From NCBI RefSeq assembly GCF_024600715.1, contig NZ_CP102332.1, positions 1,984,001-2,048,000 on the forward strand: a DNA stretch of 64,000 bases, in the 5' to 3' direction. Position 1 is the stretch's first letter. Each line of letters starts with the position of its first letter. Positions 55,584-64,000 of the stretch are shown here, piece by piece. The position numbers and the translations under genes are program-made. Under the pieces are notes generated by a model, which was given only the letters and a program-made list of their open reading frames with translations, had not been told where the DNA came from and made no database searches. Source of the stretch: Streptomyces changanensis (GTDB lineage Bacteria; Actinomycetota; Actinomycetes; Streptomycetales; Streptomycetaceae).

Positions 55584-56600
55584 TTACGACTCCGCCAGGA
55601 TCTGTCCGACGTAACGTGCCACTGCGCGTACCGCTCCCATCGTTCCGGGGTAGTCCATGCGGGTCGGTCCGACCACGCCGAGTTTGGCGACCGCCTCGCC
55701 GCCCGAACCGTAACCGACCGCGACGACGGACGTGGAGTTCAGCCCCTCGTGGGCGTTCTCGTGCCCGATGCGCACGGTCATGGCCGGGTCCGTCGCCTCG
55801 CCGAGCAGCTTGAGGAGCACGACCTGCTCCTCCAGCGCCTCCAGCACCGGCCGGATCGTCAGCGGGAAGTCGTGCCCGAAGCGCGTGAGATTGGCGGTCC
55901 CGCCGATCACCAGGCGCTCCTCGGTCTCCTCCACCAGCGTCTCCAGCAGCGTGGAGAGCACCGTGGAGACCGTGCCGCGGTCCTCCGCCTCGAAGGACTC
56001 CGGCAGATCCTGCACCAGCTGCGGCACGTCCGCGAAGCGCCGTCCGACGACCCGGCTGTTGAGCCGGGCGCGCAGGTCGGCGACGGACGTCTCGCCGATC
56101 GGGGCGGGGCAGTCGACCATGCGCTGCTCGACCCGTCCGGTGTCCGTGATCAGGACGAGCATCAGCCGGGCCGGGGCCAGCGACAGCAGCTCGACGTGCC
56201 GCACGGTGGACCGGGTCAGCGACGGGTACTGCACGACCGCGACCTGGCGGGTCAGCTGCGCGAGCAGCCGTACCGTCCGGCCCACGACGTCGTCGAGGTC
56301 GACCGCGCCCTCCAGGAAGTTCTGGATGGCCCGGCGCTCCGGTGACGACAGCGGCTTGACGCCGGCGAGCTTGTCGACGAAGAGGCGGTAGCCCTTGTCC
56401 GTGGGGATGCGGCCGGCGCTGGTGTGGGGCTGGGCGATGAAGCCCTCGTCCTCCAGCACCGCCATGTCGTTGCGCACGGTGGCCGGTGACACGCCGAGGT
56501 TGTGCCGTTCGGTGAGCGCCTTGGAGCCGACGGGCTCCTCCGTACCGACGTAGTCCTGGACGATGGCGCGCAGTACCTCGAGTCTGCGTTCACTGAGCAC
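55584..56600 (-). CDS. hrcA: Heat-inducible transcription repressor HrcA
   Basis: Repressor of CIRCE-controlled chaperone genes, 338 residues. N-terminal winged helix ([72 protein letters not shown]), a GAF-like middle and C-terminal dimerisation region. GTG at 56598-56600 with GGAGGTG upstream. A CIRCE element lies 38 bp before the start, so it is autoregulated together with dnaJ; activity depends on GroE folding in known systems. Confidence 0.96.
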   Translation of the reverse strand: MLSERRLEVLRAIVQDYVGTEEPVGSKALTERHNLGVSPATVRNDMAVLEDEGFIAQPHTSAGRIPTDKGYRLFVDKLAGVKPLSSPERRAIQNFLEGAVDLDDVVGRTVRLLAQLTRQVAVVQYPSLTRSTVRHVELLSLAPARLMLVLITDTGRVEQRMVDCPAPIGETSVADLRARLNSRVVGRRFADVPQLVQDLPESFEAEDRGTVSTVLSTLLETLVEETEERLVIGGTANLTRFGHDFPLTIRPVLEALEEQVVLLKLLGEATDPAMTVRIGHENAHEGLNSTSVVAVGYGSGGEAVAKLGVVGPTRMDYPGTMGAVRAVARYVGQILAES

Positions 56601-56638
56601 GGCGCACCTCCAGCTGGCTTTCGGTCTGCTGACGTCTG

Positions 56639-56665
56639 CTGGCACTCTTCGCGTCCGAGTGCCAG
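56639..56665. promoter_or_regulatory. CIRCE operator
   Basis: CTGGCACTC-n9-GAGTGCCAG, a perfect 9-9-9 inverted repeat matching TTAGCACTC-n9-GAGTGCTAA with GC-shifted outer bases. Placed 38 bp upstream of the hrcA start. Confidence 0.92.
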
Positions 56666-56793
56666 TCATCCCCGCGGCCAGTGTACGGCGCCGAGGTCAA
56701 TGCCTGGCAAGGGCGATGCGTCGTGCCCGGTGGGCGCGGCGGCCGCTCACGGTACCGCGCGCCGGGCGGGGGCGTTGCCGATAGCGTCGAGGC

Positions 56794-57531
56794 ATGGACG
56801 TCGCTTGGGAAGAGTTCGGTTGGGAGCGCCTCGCCCCCGGCGTGGGCCGCAGGCGGCTCCCGGGGTGGGACGCCACCGTGGGGCTCGTCGTCGGCGGGGC
56901 CGCGGTCCTGCTGTTCGACGCCGGGTCGACGCTGCGCGAGGGCGCCGCGCTCCGCGGTGAGGTGCAGGGGCTGCTGGGCGGCCGCCGCGTGACGCACATC
57001 GCACTCAGCCACCCGCACTTCGACCACGTGCTGGGCGCGGCGGCGTTCGCGGGCGCCCAGGTGTTCGGGGCGATGGGGCTCGACGAGGTGCTGGTCCGGG
57101 AGCGGGACGCGCTGCGGGCCGACGCCGTGCGGGAGGGCGTGTCCGAGCGGGAGGCGGGCGAGGCGGTGGACGTGCTGGTGCGTCCGCACCACCTGGTGTG
57201 CGCCGAGTGGACGCTCGACCTCGGGGACCGCCGGGTGCTGCTGGCGAACGCCGGCCCCGGCCACACCGGCCAGGACCTGGCGCTGCTGGTGCCGGGCGCG
57301 GAGGGGGACGCTCCGCCCGGGGTCGTCTTCTGCGGGGACCTCGTCGAGGAGTCGGGCGAGCCGCAGGCGGGGCCGGACGCCCTGCCCTCCCGCTGGCCGG
57401 CGGCGCTGGACCGGCTGCTTCGGCTGGGCGGTGAGGACGCCGCGTACGTGCCGGGGCACGGGGCGGTGGTCGACGCCGCGTTCGTACGGGCCCAACGCGA
57501 TGAGCTGGCCCGGCGGTTCGCGGTGTCGTAG
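56794..57531 (+). CDS. Metallo-beta-lactamase fold hydrolase
   Basis: Protein of 245 residues with the zinc motif SHPHFDHVLGA, HTGQDLAL, a metal-bridging Asp in VVFCGDLVEES and the last His in YVPGHGAVVD, so both metal sites look complete. Substrate unknown; conserved next to hrcA in streptomycetes. Start ATG 56794, with a weak ribosome site (CGAGG). Divergent from hrcA. Confidence 0.87.
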   Translation: MDVAWEEFGWERLAPGVGRRRLPGWDATVGLVVGGAAVLLFDAGSTLREGAALRGEVQGLLGGRRVTHIALSHPHFDHVLGAAAFAGAQVFGAMGLDEVLVRERDALRADAVREGVSEREAGEAVDVLVRPHHLVCAEWTLDLGDRRVLLANAGPGHTGQDLALLVPGAEGDAPPGVVFCGDLVEESGEPQAGPDALPSRWPAALDRLLRLGGEDAAYVPGHGAVVDAAFVRAQRDELARRFAVS

Positions 57532-57615
57532 CGTCGGGCGCGTGCGCGCCGCCGCGCCCGGGGGACGTCCCCGGGGCGGGTCGGCGCCCGTCACGCACCC
57601 GGAGCCGAGAGAGTC

Positions 57616-58431
57616 ATGCGCCGTTACGACCCCGATCTGACCCCGTCCTGGAAGAAGCCGGCCCCCGTGCCGGAGGTGCCCGCCGAACCGGACCTGGTGG
57701 TCGAGGAGGCGGGCAGCGGCTTCTGCGGGGCGGTGGTCCGGTGCGAGGCGGGGACGGTGACCCTGGAGGACCGGTTCGGCAAGCACCGGGTCTTCCCGCT
57801 GGTGCCGCGCGGGTTCCTGCTGGAGGGCCGCGTGGTGACGCTGGTCCGGCCGGCCTCCGGCGCTCCGGCGCGGCCGTCGCGCACGGCGTCCGGTTCCCTG
57901 GCCGTGCCCGGGGCGCGGGCCCGCGTGGCGCGGGCGGGGCGGATCTACGTCGAGGGGCGCCACGACGCCGAGCTGGTGGAGCGGGTGTGGGGCGACGACC
58001 TGCGCATCGAGGGCGTGGTCGTCGAGTACCTGGAGGGCGTCGACGACCTGCCGGCGATCGTGCGCGACTTCCGCCCCGGCCCGGACGCCCGGCTCGGGGT
58101 GCTGGTGGACCACCTGGTGCCCGGGTCGAAGGAGTCGCGGATCGCCGCGTCCGTGACCGACCCGCACGTCCTGGTCGTGGGGCACCCGTACGTGGACGTG
58201 TGGCAGGCCGTGAAGCCGTCGTCGCTCGGCATCCCCGCCTGGCCGGCGGTGCCGCGCGGCGAGGACTGGAAGACGGGCGTGTGCCGGGCCCTGGGCTGGC
58301 CGGAGAACACCGGCGCGGCCTGGCAGCGAATCCTCGGCGCCGTGCGCTCCTACCGCGACCTGGAGCCGGAGCTGCTCGGGGCGGTGGAGCGGCTCATCGA
58401 CCACGTGACGGTCGGCACGCACGGCGGGTGA
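57616..58431 (+). CDS. DUF3097 family protein
   Basis: Conserved actinobacterial protein, 271 residues, function unknown. It has a Toprim-like segment (RIYVEGRHDAELVERVWGDDLRIEGVVVEYLEG) with acidic residues that could bind metal, then LGVLVDHLVPGSKESRIA and a C-terminal helical part (WPENTGAAWQRILGAVRSYRDLEPELLGAVERLID). A nucleic-acid role is plausible but unproven. ATG at 57616; 84 bp after the hydrolase gene. Confidence 0.85.
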   Translation: MRRYDPDLTPSWKKPAPVPEVPAEPDLVVEEAGSGFCGAVVRCEAGTVTLEDRFGKHRVFPLVPRGFLLEGRVVTLVRPASGAPARPSRTASGSLAVPGARARVARAGRIYVEGRHDAELVERVWGDDLRIEGVVVEYLEGVDDLPAIVRDFRPGPDARLGVLVDHLVPGSKESRIAASVTDPHVLVVGHPYVDVWQAVKPSSLGIPAWPAVPRGEDWKTGVCRALGWPENTGAAWQRILGAVRSYRDLEPELLGAVERLIDHVTVGTHGG

Positions 58432-58518
58432 GGGCCGGCCCCCGGCCGCCGTCGGGCGGGGCCCGGCCGGGCCGGTGCGGCTGAGGTGGCGCCGGCGCGG
58501 GGTGACGGCGAGCCGGGG

Positions 58519-58582
58519 CTGCGGGCCGGTGCTGGTCGGTGGTGCCGGTGGGGCGGGTGGCGCCGGGACTGCGGGCCGGTGC
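58519..58582 (+). repeat. Imperfect 50-bp duplication after DUF3097
   Basis: CTGCGGGCCGGTGC recurs at 58519 and 58569 within a diverged 50-bp duplication rich in GGTGCCGGTGG. Noncoding DNA between the convergent DUF3097 and hemW genes. Confidence 0.5.
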
Positions 58583-58622
58583 CGGCGGCGGGGCCGTCGG
58601 TGCCGGTGGCGGGGCGGGTCGG

Positions 58623-59855
58623 TCAGTCGACCAGGTCCCGTACCACCGCGTCGGCGAGGAGCCGCCCGCGCAGGGTGAGGACGGCGCGGCCCTCCGCGTA
58701 CGGCGCGGGCTCCAGCAGCCCGTCGCCGACCGCGCGCTCGGCTGCGGCCAGCCCGGCGGGCCGCAGCAGCGACAGCGGGCAGCCGTCCAGCAGGCGGAGC
58801 TCCAGCAGGACGCGCTCGACGCGCCGGTCCTCGTCGGACAGCAGCTCCCGCCCCGCGCCGGGCGAACGGCCCTCCGCGAGGGCGGCGGCGTAGGCGCCGG
58901 GGTGCTTCACGTTCCACCAGCGGACCCCGCCGACGTGGCTGTGCGCGCCGGGGCCCGCCCCCCACCAGTCGGCGCCGCGCCAGTACAGCTCGTTGTGCAG
59001 GCAGCGGCCCGCCTCGGAGGTCGCCCAGTTGGAGACCTCGTACCACGCGTACCCGGCGTCGGCGAGGACCGAGTCGGCGATCAGGTAGCGGTCGGCGTGC
59101 ACGTCGTCGTCCGTCATCGGCACCTCGCCGCGCCGGATCCGGCGGGCGAGCCGGGTGCCCTCCTCGACGATCAGCGCGTACGCCGAGACGTGGTCCGGGC
59201 CCGCGCCGACGGCCGCTTCGAGCGAGGCGCGCCAGTCGTCGTCACTCTCCCCGGGGGTGCCGTAGATGAGGTCCAGGTTGACGTGATCGAAGCCGGCGGC
59301 GCGGGCCTCGGCGACGCACGCCTCCGGGCGGCCGGGCGTGTGGGTGCGGTCGAGCACCTTCAGGACGTGCTGCCGGGCGCTCTGCATGCCGAAGGAGATC
59401 CGGTTGAAGCCGCCCTCGCGCAGGGTCGCCAGGTAGGCCGGGTCGACGGACTCCGGGTTGGCCTCCGTGGTGATCTCCGCGTCGTCGGCGAGCCCGAACT
59501 CGTCGCGGATCGCGCCGAGCATGCGCACGAGGTCCCCGGCGGCGAGCAGCGTGGGCGTACCGCCGCCGACGAAGACCGTCCGCACCGGGCGGGGGTCGTC
59601 GCCGAGGACCTTGCGGGCGAGCCGTACCTCGTCGGCGAGGGTCTCCGCGTAGTTGTCACGCGAGGCGAGCACGCCGCCGGAGCCGCGCAGCTCGGTGGCG
59701 GTGTAGGTGTTGAAGTCGCAGTAGCCGCAGCGGGTGGCGCAGTACGGCACGTGCAGGTAGAACCCGAGCGGCCGGTCCGCGGCCCCGTGCAGGGCGGACG
59801 GGGGCAGCGCCCCGTCCTCGGGCATGGGCTCACCATCGGGCAGTACGGAAGGCAT
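58623..59855 (-). CDS. hemW: Radical SAM haem chaperone HemW
   Basis: About 410 residues; related to coproporphyrinogen dehydrogenase HemN but considered a haem chaperone. Radical SAM Cys motif CATRCGYC preceded by FYLHVPY, then TVFVGGGTPTLL, TTEANPESVD, RISFGMQS, NLDLIYGTPGE and the HemW C-terminal domain. The cluster lacks the extra Cys of true HemN. ATG at 59853-59855 (MPSVLPDG) or the one 9 bp upstream. Adjacent to the chaperone locus and lepA, its usual place. Confidence 0.92.
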   Translation of the reverse strand: MPSVLPDGEPMPEDGALPPSALHGAADRPLGFYLHVPYCATRCGYCDFNTYTATELRGSGGVLASRDNYAETLADEVRLARKVLGDDPRPVRTVFVGGGTPTLLAAGDLVRMLGAIRDEFGLADDAEITTEANPESVDPAYLATLREGGFNRISFGMQSARQHVLKVLDRTHTPGRPEACVAEARAAGFDHVNLDLIYGTPGESDDDWRASLEAAVGAGPDHVSAYALIVEEGTRLARRIRRGEVPMTDDDVHADRYLIADSVLADAGYAWYEVSNWATSEAGRCLHNELYWRGADWWGAGPGAHSHVGGVRWWNVKHPGAYAAALAEGRSPGAGRELLSDEDRRVERVLLELRLLDGCPLSLLRPAGLAAAERAVGDGLLEPAPYAEGRAVLTLRGRLLADAVVRDLVD

Positions 59856-59882
59856 GGGGTCCATTGTCCGTCACCGCCGGGC

Positions 59883-60243
59883 GGGACGGTTCGCGGGCGG
59901 TTCGCGGGCGGTTCGCGGGCGGACGGCGGCGGCCCACCGGTCACCCCGCGCGCCCGCCCGTCACCGCCCCGCCCGCCCGTCACCGCCTCGTGCGCCGCCG
60001 CTTTCCGGGTGCGGGATCCGTGCGCCCGCGTGGTCCCGCCCGTCCGGCCGGCCCGTGGTGCGCCCGGCCCGTGGAGCCCGCGCGGCCCGTGGAACCCGCC
60101 CGACAGCCCGTGGGCCCGTGCGGGCGCGGCGCGGGGCCGGCGCGGGCCCGGGCGCCGGCGCGGGCCCGGGCCAGGCGCGGCGCGGGGCGGCGCGGGCCCG
60201 GGCGCCGGCGCGGGCCCGGGCGCCGGCGCGGGCCCGGGCCAGG
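59883..60243 (+). repeat. Dense GC repeat block between hemW and the acyl-CoA ligase
   Basis: Three tandem copies of a 12-mer GTTCGCGGGCGG begin near 59890. Further on, 18-mers CGCGGGCCCGGGCGCCGG occur at 60141, 60191 and 60209, each array closed by CGCGGGCCCGGGCCAGG, so a block of about 50 bp is itself duplicated (60130-60180, 60181-60243). No coding character; dense CCCGGG palindromes would make strong RNA structure. Confidence 0.7.
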
Positions 60244-60261
60244 CGCGGCGCCCGGCCCGCG

Positions 60262-62150
60262 TCAGGCCTCGCGGGCGCCCTCGTACATCTCCTCGATGAG
60301 GTTCTTGTACTCGCGCTCCACCACCGGCCGCTTCAGCTTGAGGCTGGGGTGAGCTCGCCGTGCTCGACGTCGAGGTCACGCGGCAGCAGCCGGAACTTCT
60401 TGATCGTCTGCCAGCGCTGCAGGCCCTCGTTCAGCCGGTCGACGTAACCCTGGACCATCTCCTCGACCTGCCGGGTGGCGACCAGCTCGGCGTAGGGCCG
60501 GTCGGCGAGTCCGTGGTCCTTCGCCCAGCCCTGCAGCGCGGCCTCGTCGAGGGCGATGAGGGCCGAGCAGAAGTTCCGGTCCGCGCCGAGCACGACGATG
60601 TTCGAGACGAACGGGCACAGGGCCTTGAAGTGGCCCTCGACCTCGGTCGGCGCGACGTACTTGCCGCCGGAGGTCTTGAACAGGTCCTTCTTGCGGTCGG
60701 TGATCCGCAGGTAGCCGTCGGCGGAGAGCTCGCCGATGTCGCCCGTGTGGAACCAGCCGTCGGGCTCCAGGACCTCGGCCGTCTTCTCGGGGAGGTTGTG
60801 GTAGCCCTCCATGATGCCGGGGCCGCGCAGCAGGATCTCGCCGTCGTCGGCGATGCGCACCTCGCAGCCGGGCAGCGGCTTGCCGACGGTGCCGGTGCGG
60901 TAGGCCTCGCCCGGGTTCACGAAGGAGGCGGCGGACGACTCCGTCAGGCCGTAGCCCTCCAGGATGTGGATGCCTGCGCCGGAGAAGAAGTACCCGATCT
61001 CGGGCGCGAGCGCGACGGAGCCGGACACGGCGGCGCGCAGCCGGCCGCCGAACGCCTCGCGCAGCTTCGAGTAGACCAGCGCGTCGGCCACCTTGTGCTT
61101 CGCGGTGAGGCCCAGGGGCGCCTTCGCCTGCCCCGTGCGCCGGAAGCTGTCCTGGGTGACCTTGGCGTACTCGCGGGCGACGCCCGCCGCCCACTGGAAG
61201 ATCCGGTACTTGGCGGGGCCACCGGCGCGCGCCTTGGCGGCGACGCCGTTGTAGACCTTCTCGAAGATGCGCGGGACGGACGCCATGTAGGTCGGCTGCA
61301 CGACCGGCAGATTCTCGATGATCTTGTCGATGCGGCCGTCGACGGCGGTCACGTGCCCGACCTCGATCTGCCCGGAGATCAGCACCTTGCCGAAGACGTG
61401 GGCGAGGGGCAGCCAGAGGTACTGCACGTCGTCCTCGCGGACCAGGGACGTCGCGCCGATGGCCTTCGCCATGTACGACCAGTTGTCGTGCGGGAGGCGC
61501 ACGCCCTTGGGGCGGCCGGTGGTGCCGGAGGTGTAGATGAGGGTGGCGAGCTGGTCGGCGGTGATCGCCCCGACGCGCTCCTCGACCGCTGCCGGGTGCT
61601 CCTTCAGGTAGGCGCGGCCGCGCTCCTCCAGCTCGTCGAGGGAGAGCACCCACCCCTCGGGGTCGCCTTCGGCGGGCTGCGCGGCGGCGGCGTCGATGAC
61701 GACCACGTGGTGCAGGTCCGGCAGGTCGGCGCGGCGCTCCCGGGCCTTCGCCAGCTGGGTGCCGTCCTCGGCGATCAGGACGCGGCTCCCGGAGTCCGCG
61801 AGGATGTACGCCGACTCCTCGGCGTTGGTCTGCGGGTAGACCGTGGTGGTGGCGGCGCCCGCGCACATGACCCCGAGGTCGGCCAGGATCCACTCGACGC
61901 GCGTCGCGGAGGCGAGGGCGACGCGCTCCTCGGGCTGTACGCCGAGGTCGACGAGGCCGGCGGCGACGGCGAACACGCGGTCCGCCGTCTGGGCCCAGCT
62001 GAGCGCCTTCCAGTCGTCGGGCCCCTGGCCGGTGGCGGAGGGCACCGGGTAGCGGTAGGCCTCCGCGTCCGGGGTCCTGGCCACACGCTCAAGGAACAGG
62101 GCCGCCACGGAGGGCGGCCGGTTCTCGATCTGGGTCTGTGTGTCGCTCAC
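60262..62150 (-). CDS. Long-chain fatty acid-CoA ligase, apparent 3' frameshift
   Basis: ANL-superfamily enzyme that activates fatty acids as acyl-AMP then acyl-CoA; 629 residues if the frame is repaired. AMP-binding P-loop LIYTSGTTGRPKGV, LEGYGLTESSAAS, DGWFHTGDIGEL and the hinge/A8 region ITDRKKDLFKTSGGKYVAP are intact. Near the end, ELTP is followed in frame by ASS and a stop at 60333; adding one C in the CCCC run at 60346-60349 restores SLKLKRPVVEREYKNLIEE to the natural TGA at 60262-60264. Only the last 26 residues or so, with the catalytic-domain Lys region, are lost. A sequencing error or true indel. GTG start 62148-62150 with GGAGGAC. Confidence 0.88.
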
Positions 62151-62238
62151 GGCGTCCTCCGGCGGGCCTGGCAGGTGCCGCACGTCGTGCGGGCTGTTCA
62201 CTGCTGCGGGAAAGCGTGGATCAACGGCTGGTTGTTTA

Positions 62239-62248
62239 ACTCGCGAGT
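62239..62248. promoter_or_regulatory. Palindrome ACTCGCGAGT upstream of the acyl-CoA ligase
   Basis: A perfect 10-bp palindrome inside TTTAACTCGCGAGTAACCC, 89 bp upstream of the ligase GTG. AT-rich flanks and size fit a TetR-type operator; fatty-acid genes are often under such control. The regulator is not in the window. Confidence 0.42.
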
Positions 62249-62355
62249 AACCCCCGAGCGGGATCAGGGTAGAGCGCGGCTGTCCCCGGCGTAAGGGGCA
62301 GCGGCCTCGGGATTCATACCCGGTTCATAACGACTGCGGAGCGGGGCGAAAAGGA

Positions 62356-62390
62356 GGAGGCGCCCGTCCGTCATCCGAACGGGCGCCTCC
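62356..62390. terminator. 12-bp stem terminator of lepA
   Basis: GGAGGCGCCCGT (62356-62367) pairs with ACGGGCGCCTCC (62379-62390), 110 bp after the lepA stop. The intervening DNA carries a repeated CGGCGTGGGTCGCCGGGG (near 62423 and 62467). Confidence 0.8.
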
Positions 62391-62499
62391 GCGCGGCGGT
62401 CGCCGGACCGCCGGCGTGGGCCACGGCGTGGGTCGCCGGGGTCGGCGGCCACGCGTCGCCGGGCTGCCGGCGTGGGTCGCCGGGGCCGGTCGCGGGCCG

Positions 62500-64000
62500 T
62501 TACTTCTTGCCCTTGCCCGCCGACTCGTCGCTGGACAGGACGGCGATGAAGGCCTCCTGCGGGACCTCCACGGAGCCGACCATCTTCATCCGCTTCTTGC
62601 CTTCCTTCTGCTTCTCCAGCAGCTTCCGCTTGCGGGAGATGTCGCCGCCGTAGCACTTGGCGAGGACGTCCTTGCGGATGGCGCGGATGGTCTCGCGGGC
62701 GATGACCCGGGAGCCGATGGCCGCCTGGATCGGCACCTCGAACGCCTGCCGCGGGATGAGCTCGCGCAGCTTCGCCACGAGCCGCACGCCGTACGCGTAC
62801 GCCGCGTCCTTGTGCGTGATGGCGGAGAAGGCGTCGACCTTGTCGCCGTGGAGCAGGATGTCCACCTTGACCAGGGAGCTGCTCTGCTCGCCGGTGGGCT
62901 CGTAGTCGAGGGACGCGTAGCCGCGGGTCTTGGACTTCAGCTGGTCGAAGAAGTCGAAGACGATCTCGGCGAGCGGGAGCGTGTAGCGGATCTCGACGCG
63001 GTCCTCGGAGAGGTAGTCCATCCCGAGGAGGGTGCCGCGGCGGGTCTGGCACAGCTCCATGATCGAGCCGATGAACTCGGAGGGCGCGAGGATCGTCGCG
63101 CGGACGACCGGCTCGTACACCTCGCTGATCTTGCCCTCGGGGAACTCGCTCGGGTTGGTGACGGTGTGCTCGGTGCCGTCCTCCATGAGGACCCGGTACA
63201 CCACGTTCGGCGCCGTGGCGATGAGGTCGAGGCCGAACTCGCGCTCCAGCCGCTCACGGATCACGTCGAGGTGGAGCAGGCCGAGGAAGCCCACGCGGAA
63301 GCCGAAGCCGAGGGCCGCGGAGGTCTCCGGCTCGTAGACCAGCGCGGCGTCGTTGAGCTGGAGCTTGTCGAGCGCGTCGCGCAGCTCCGGGTAGTCGGAG
63401 CCGTCGAGCGGGTAGAGCCCGGAGAACACCATCGGCTTGGGGTCCTTGTACCCGCCGAGGGCCTCCGTGGCGCCCTTGTGCAGGGTGGTGATGGTGTCAC
63501 CGACCTTGGACTGCCGGACGTCCTTCACACCCGTGATCAGGTACCCGACCTCGCCGACGCCGAGACCGTCGGCCGGGAGCATCTCGGGCGAGTTCGTCCC
63601 GATCTCCAGCAGCTCGTGGGTCGCGCCGGTGGACATCATGCGGATGCGCTCGCGCTTGTTGAGCTGGCCGTCGATGACACGGACGTAGGTGACGACACCG
63701 CGGTAGGAGTCGTAGACCGAGTCGAAGATCATCGCGCGGGCGGGGGCGTCGGCGACGCCCACCGGCGCCGGGACCTCCCTGACCACGCGGTCGAGCAGCG
63801 CCTCGACGCCGAGACCCGTCTTCGCCGAGACCCGCAGTACGTCGTCCGGGTCGCAGCCGACCAGGTTCGCCAGCTCCTCGGCGAACTTCTCCGGCTGGGC
63901 GGCCGGAAGGTCGATCTTGTTGAGGACCGGGACGATGGTGAGGTCGTTCTCCATCGCCAGGTAGAGGTTGGCGAGGGTCTGCGCCTCGATGCCCTGGGCG
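62500..64000 (-). CDS. lepA: Elongation factor 4 (LepA), C-terminal part; 5' end outside the window
   Basis: Ribosome-bound GTPase that back-translocates or assists ribosome biogenesis. The visible 500 codons begin inside the G domain just after G3 ([39 protein letters not shown], including the NKID G4 motif) and run through domains II, III and V to the LepA-specific C-terminal domain ([25 protein letters not shown], then [12 protein letters not shown]). EF-G domain IV is absent, as in LepA. The N-terminus and P-loop lie beyond 64000. Confidence 0.97.
   Translation of the reverse strand, partial: AQGIEAQTLANLYLAMENDLTIVPVLNKIDLPAAQPEKFAEELANLVGCDPDDVLRVSAKTGLGVEALLDRVVREVPAPVGVADAPARAMIFDSVYDSYRGVVTYVRVIDGQLNKRERIRMMSTGATHELLEIGTNSPEMLPADGLGVGEVGYLITGVKDVRQSKVGDTITTLHKGATEALGGYKDPKPMVFSGLYPLDGSDYPELRDALDKLQLNDAALVYEPETSAALGFGFRVGFLGLLHLDVIRERLEREFGLDLIATAPNVVYRVLMEDGTEHTVTNPSEFPEGKISEVYEPVVRATILAPSEFIGSIMELCQTRRGTLLGMDYLSEDRVEIRYTLPLAEIVFDFFDQLKSKTRGYASLDYEPTGEQSSSLVKVDILLHGDKVDAFSAITHKDAAYAYGVRLVAKLRELIPRQAFEVPIQAAIGSRVIARETIRAIRKDVLAKCYGGDISRKRKLLEKQKEGKKRMKMVGSVEVPQEAFIAVLSSDESAGKGKK

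Noticed and set aside
56794..58431. MBL hydrolase plus DUF3097 as a new defence system
   Set aside because: Both are conserved housekeeping neighbours of hrcA in streptomycetes with no defence context such as nucleases or helicases nearby.

Overview
The window is chromosomal DNA from a high-GC actinobacterium, almost certainly a Streptomyces. The sequence is extremely GC rich, GTG starts are frequent, wobble positions are saturated with G/C, and gene order (dnaG end, ppdK-dus-glyS-znu-zur-uppS-recO, leuA, era-ybeY-phoH, hrcA-dnaJ2, hemW, lepA) is the core order familiar from Streptomyces. I see no rRNA, tRNA, IS element, prophage, CRISPR array or other mobile element. Most of the region is conserved housekeeping DNA with a few accessory modules.

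Layout. 1-8 kb: the N-terminal part of DNA primase, a ferredoxin-reductase-like flavoprotein, dGTPase, a CbiX/SirB-type chelatase, a MIP channel, arylamine N-acetyltransferase, CutA and a gamma-glutamylcyclotransferase-fold protein. 8-23 kb: a split nitrate/nitrite assimilation locus, with nitrate reductase at 8.1-10.2 kb and an FAD reductase plus nirB-nirD at 18.5-22.5 kb. Between these lie an envelope protein of the DUF218 type, a reductase plus heterodimeric ABC exporter operon preceded by a SoxR-like box, a secreted His-rich repeat protein followed by a class F sortase, and a TauE/SafE permease. 23-32.5 kb: a Tat-exported PhoX-family protein, an ArsR-like regulator, ppdK, dus, a DUF6243 small protein and glyS. 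32.6-36 kb: the zinc uptake operon znuA-znuC-znuB followed by zur, with two Zur-like boxes covering the promoter. 36-43.8 kb: uppS, recO, fprA, a TerB-like protein, leuA with a leader peptide, and a protealysin-like M4 peptidase with its emfourin-family inhibitor. 43.8-54.3 kb: era, a deaminase-fold protein without catalytic residues, corC, ybeY, phoH, a PfkB kinase, adenine deaminase, RNase Z, HIT, rsmE and a nitronate monooxygenase. 54.4-64 kb: dnaJ and hrcA under a CIRCE element, two conserved proteins, hemW, an acyl-CoA ligase with a one-base 3' frameshift, and the C-terminal part of lepA.

Genes that work together. NirB needs sirohaem, and the chelatase may supply it. SoxR-like control would couple redox-active metabolites to a flavin reductase and an exporter. 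Zur would shut off ZnuABC when zinc is sufficient. HrcA would repress itself and DnaJ. The leuA leader peptide would sense leucyl-tRNA. Emfourin would keep the cytosolic M4 peptidase inactive.

The least explained items are the sortase plus THHP-repeat protein pair without an LPXTG signal, a possible structured small RNA at about 25.92-26.03 kb, a 9-codon ORF followed directly by a hairpin ahead of the DUF6243 gene, the deaminase-fold protein without zinc ligands, and several unassigned operator-like palindromes. Limits: all functional calls come from reading motifs and remembered family features, with no database search.
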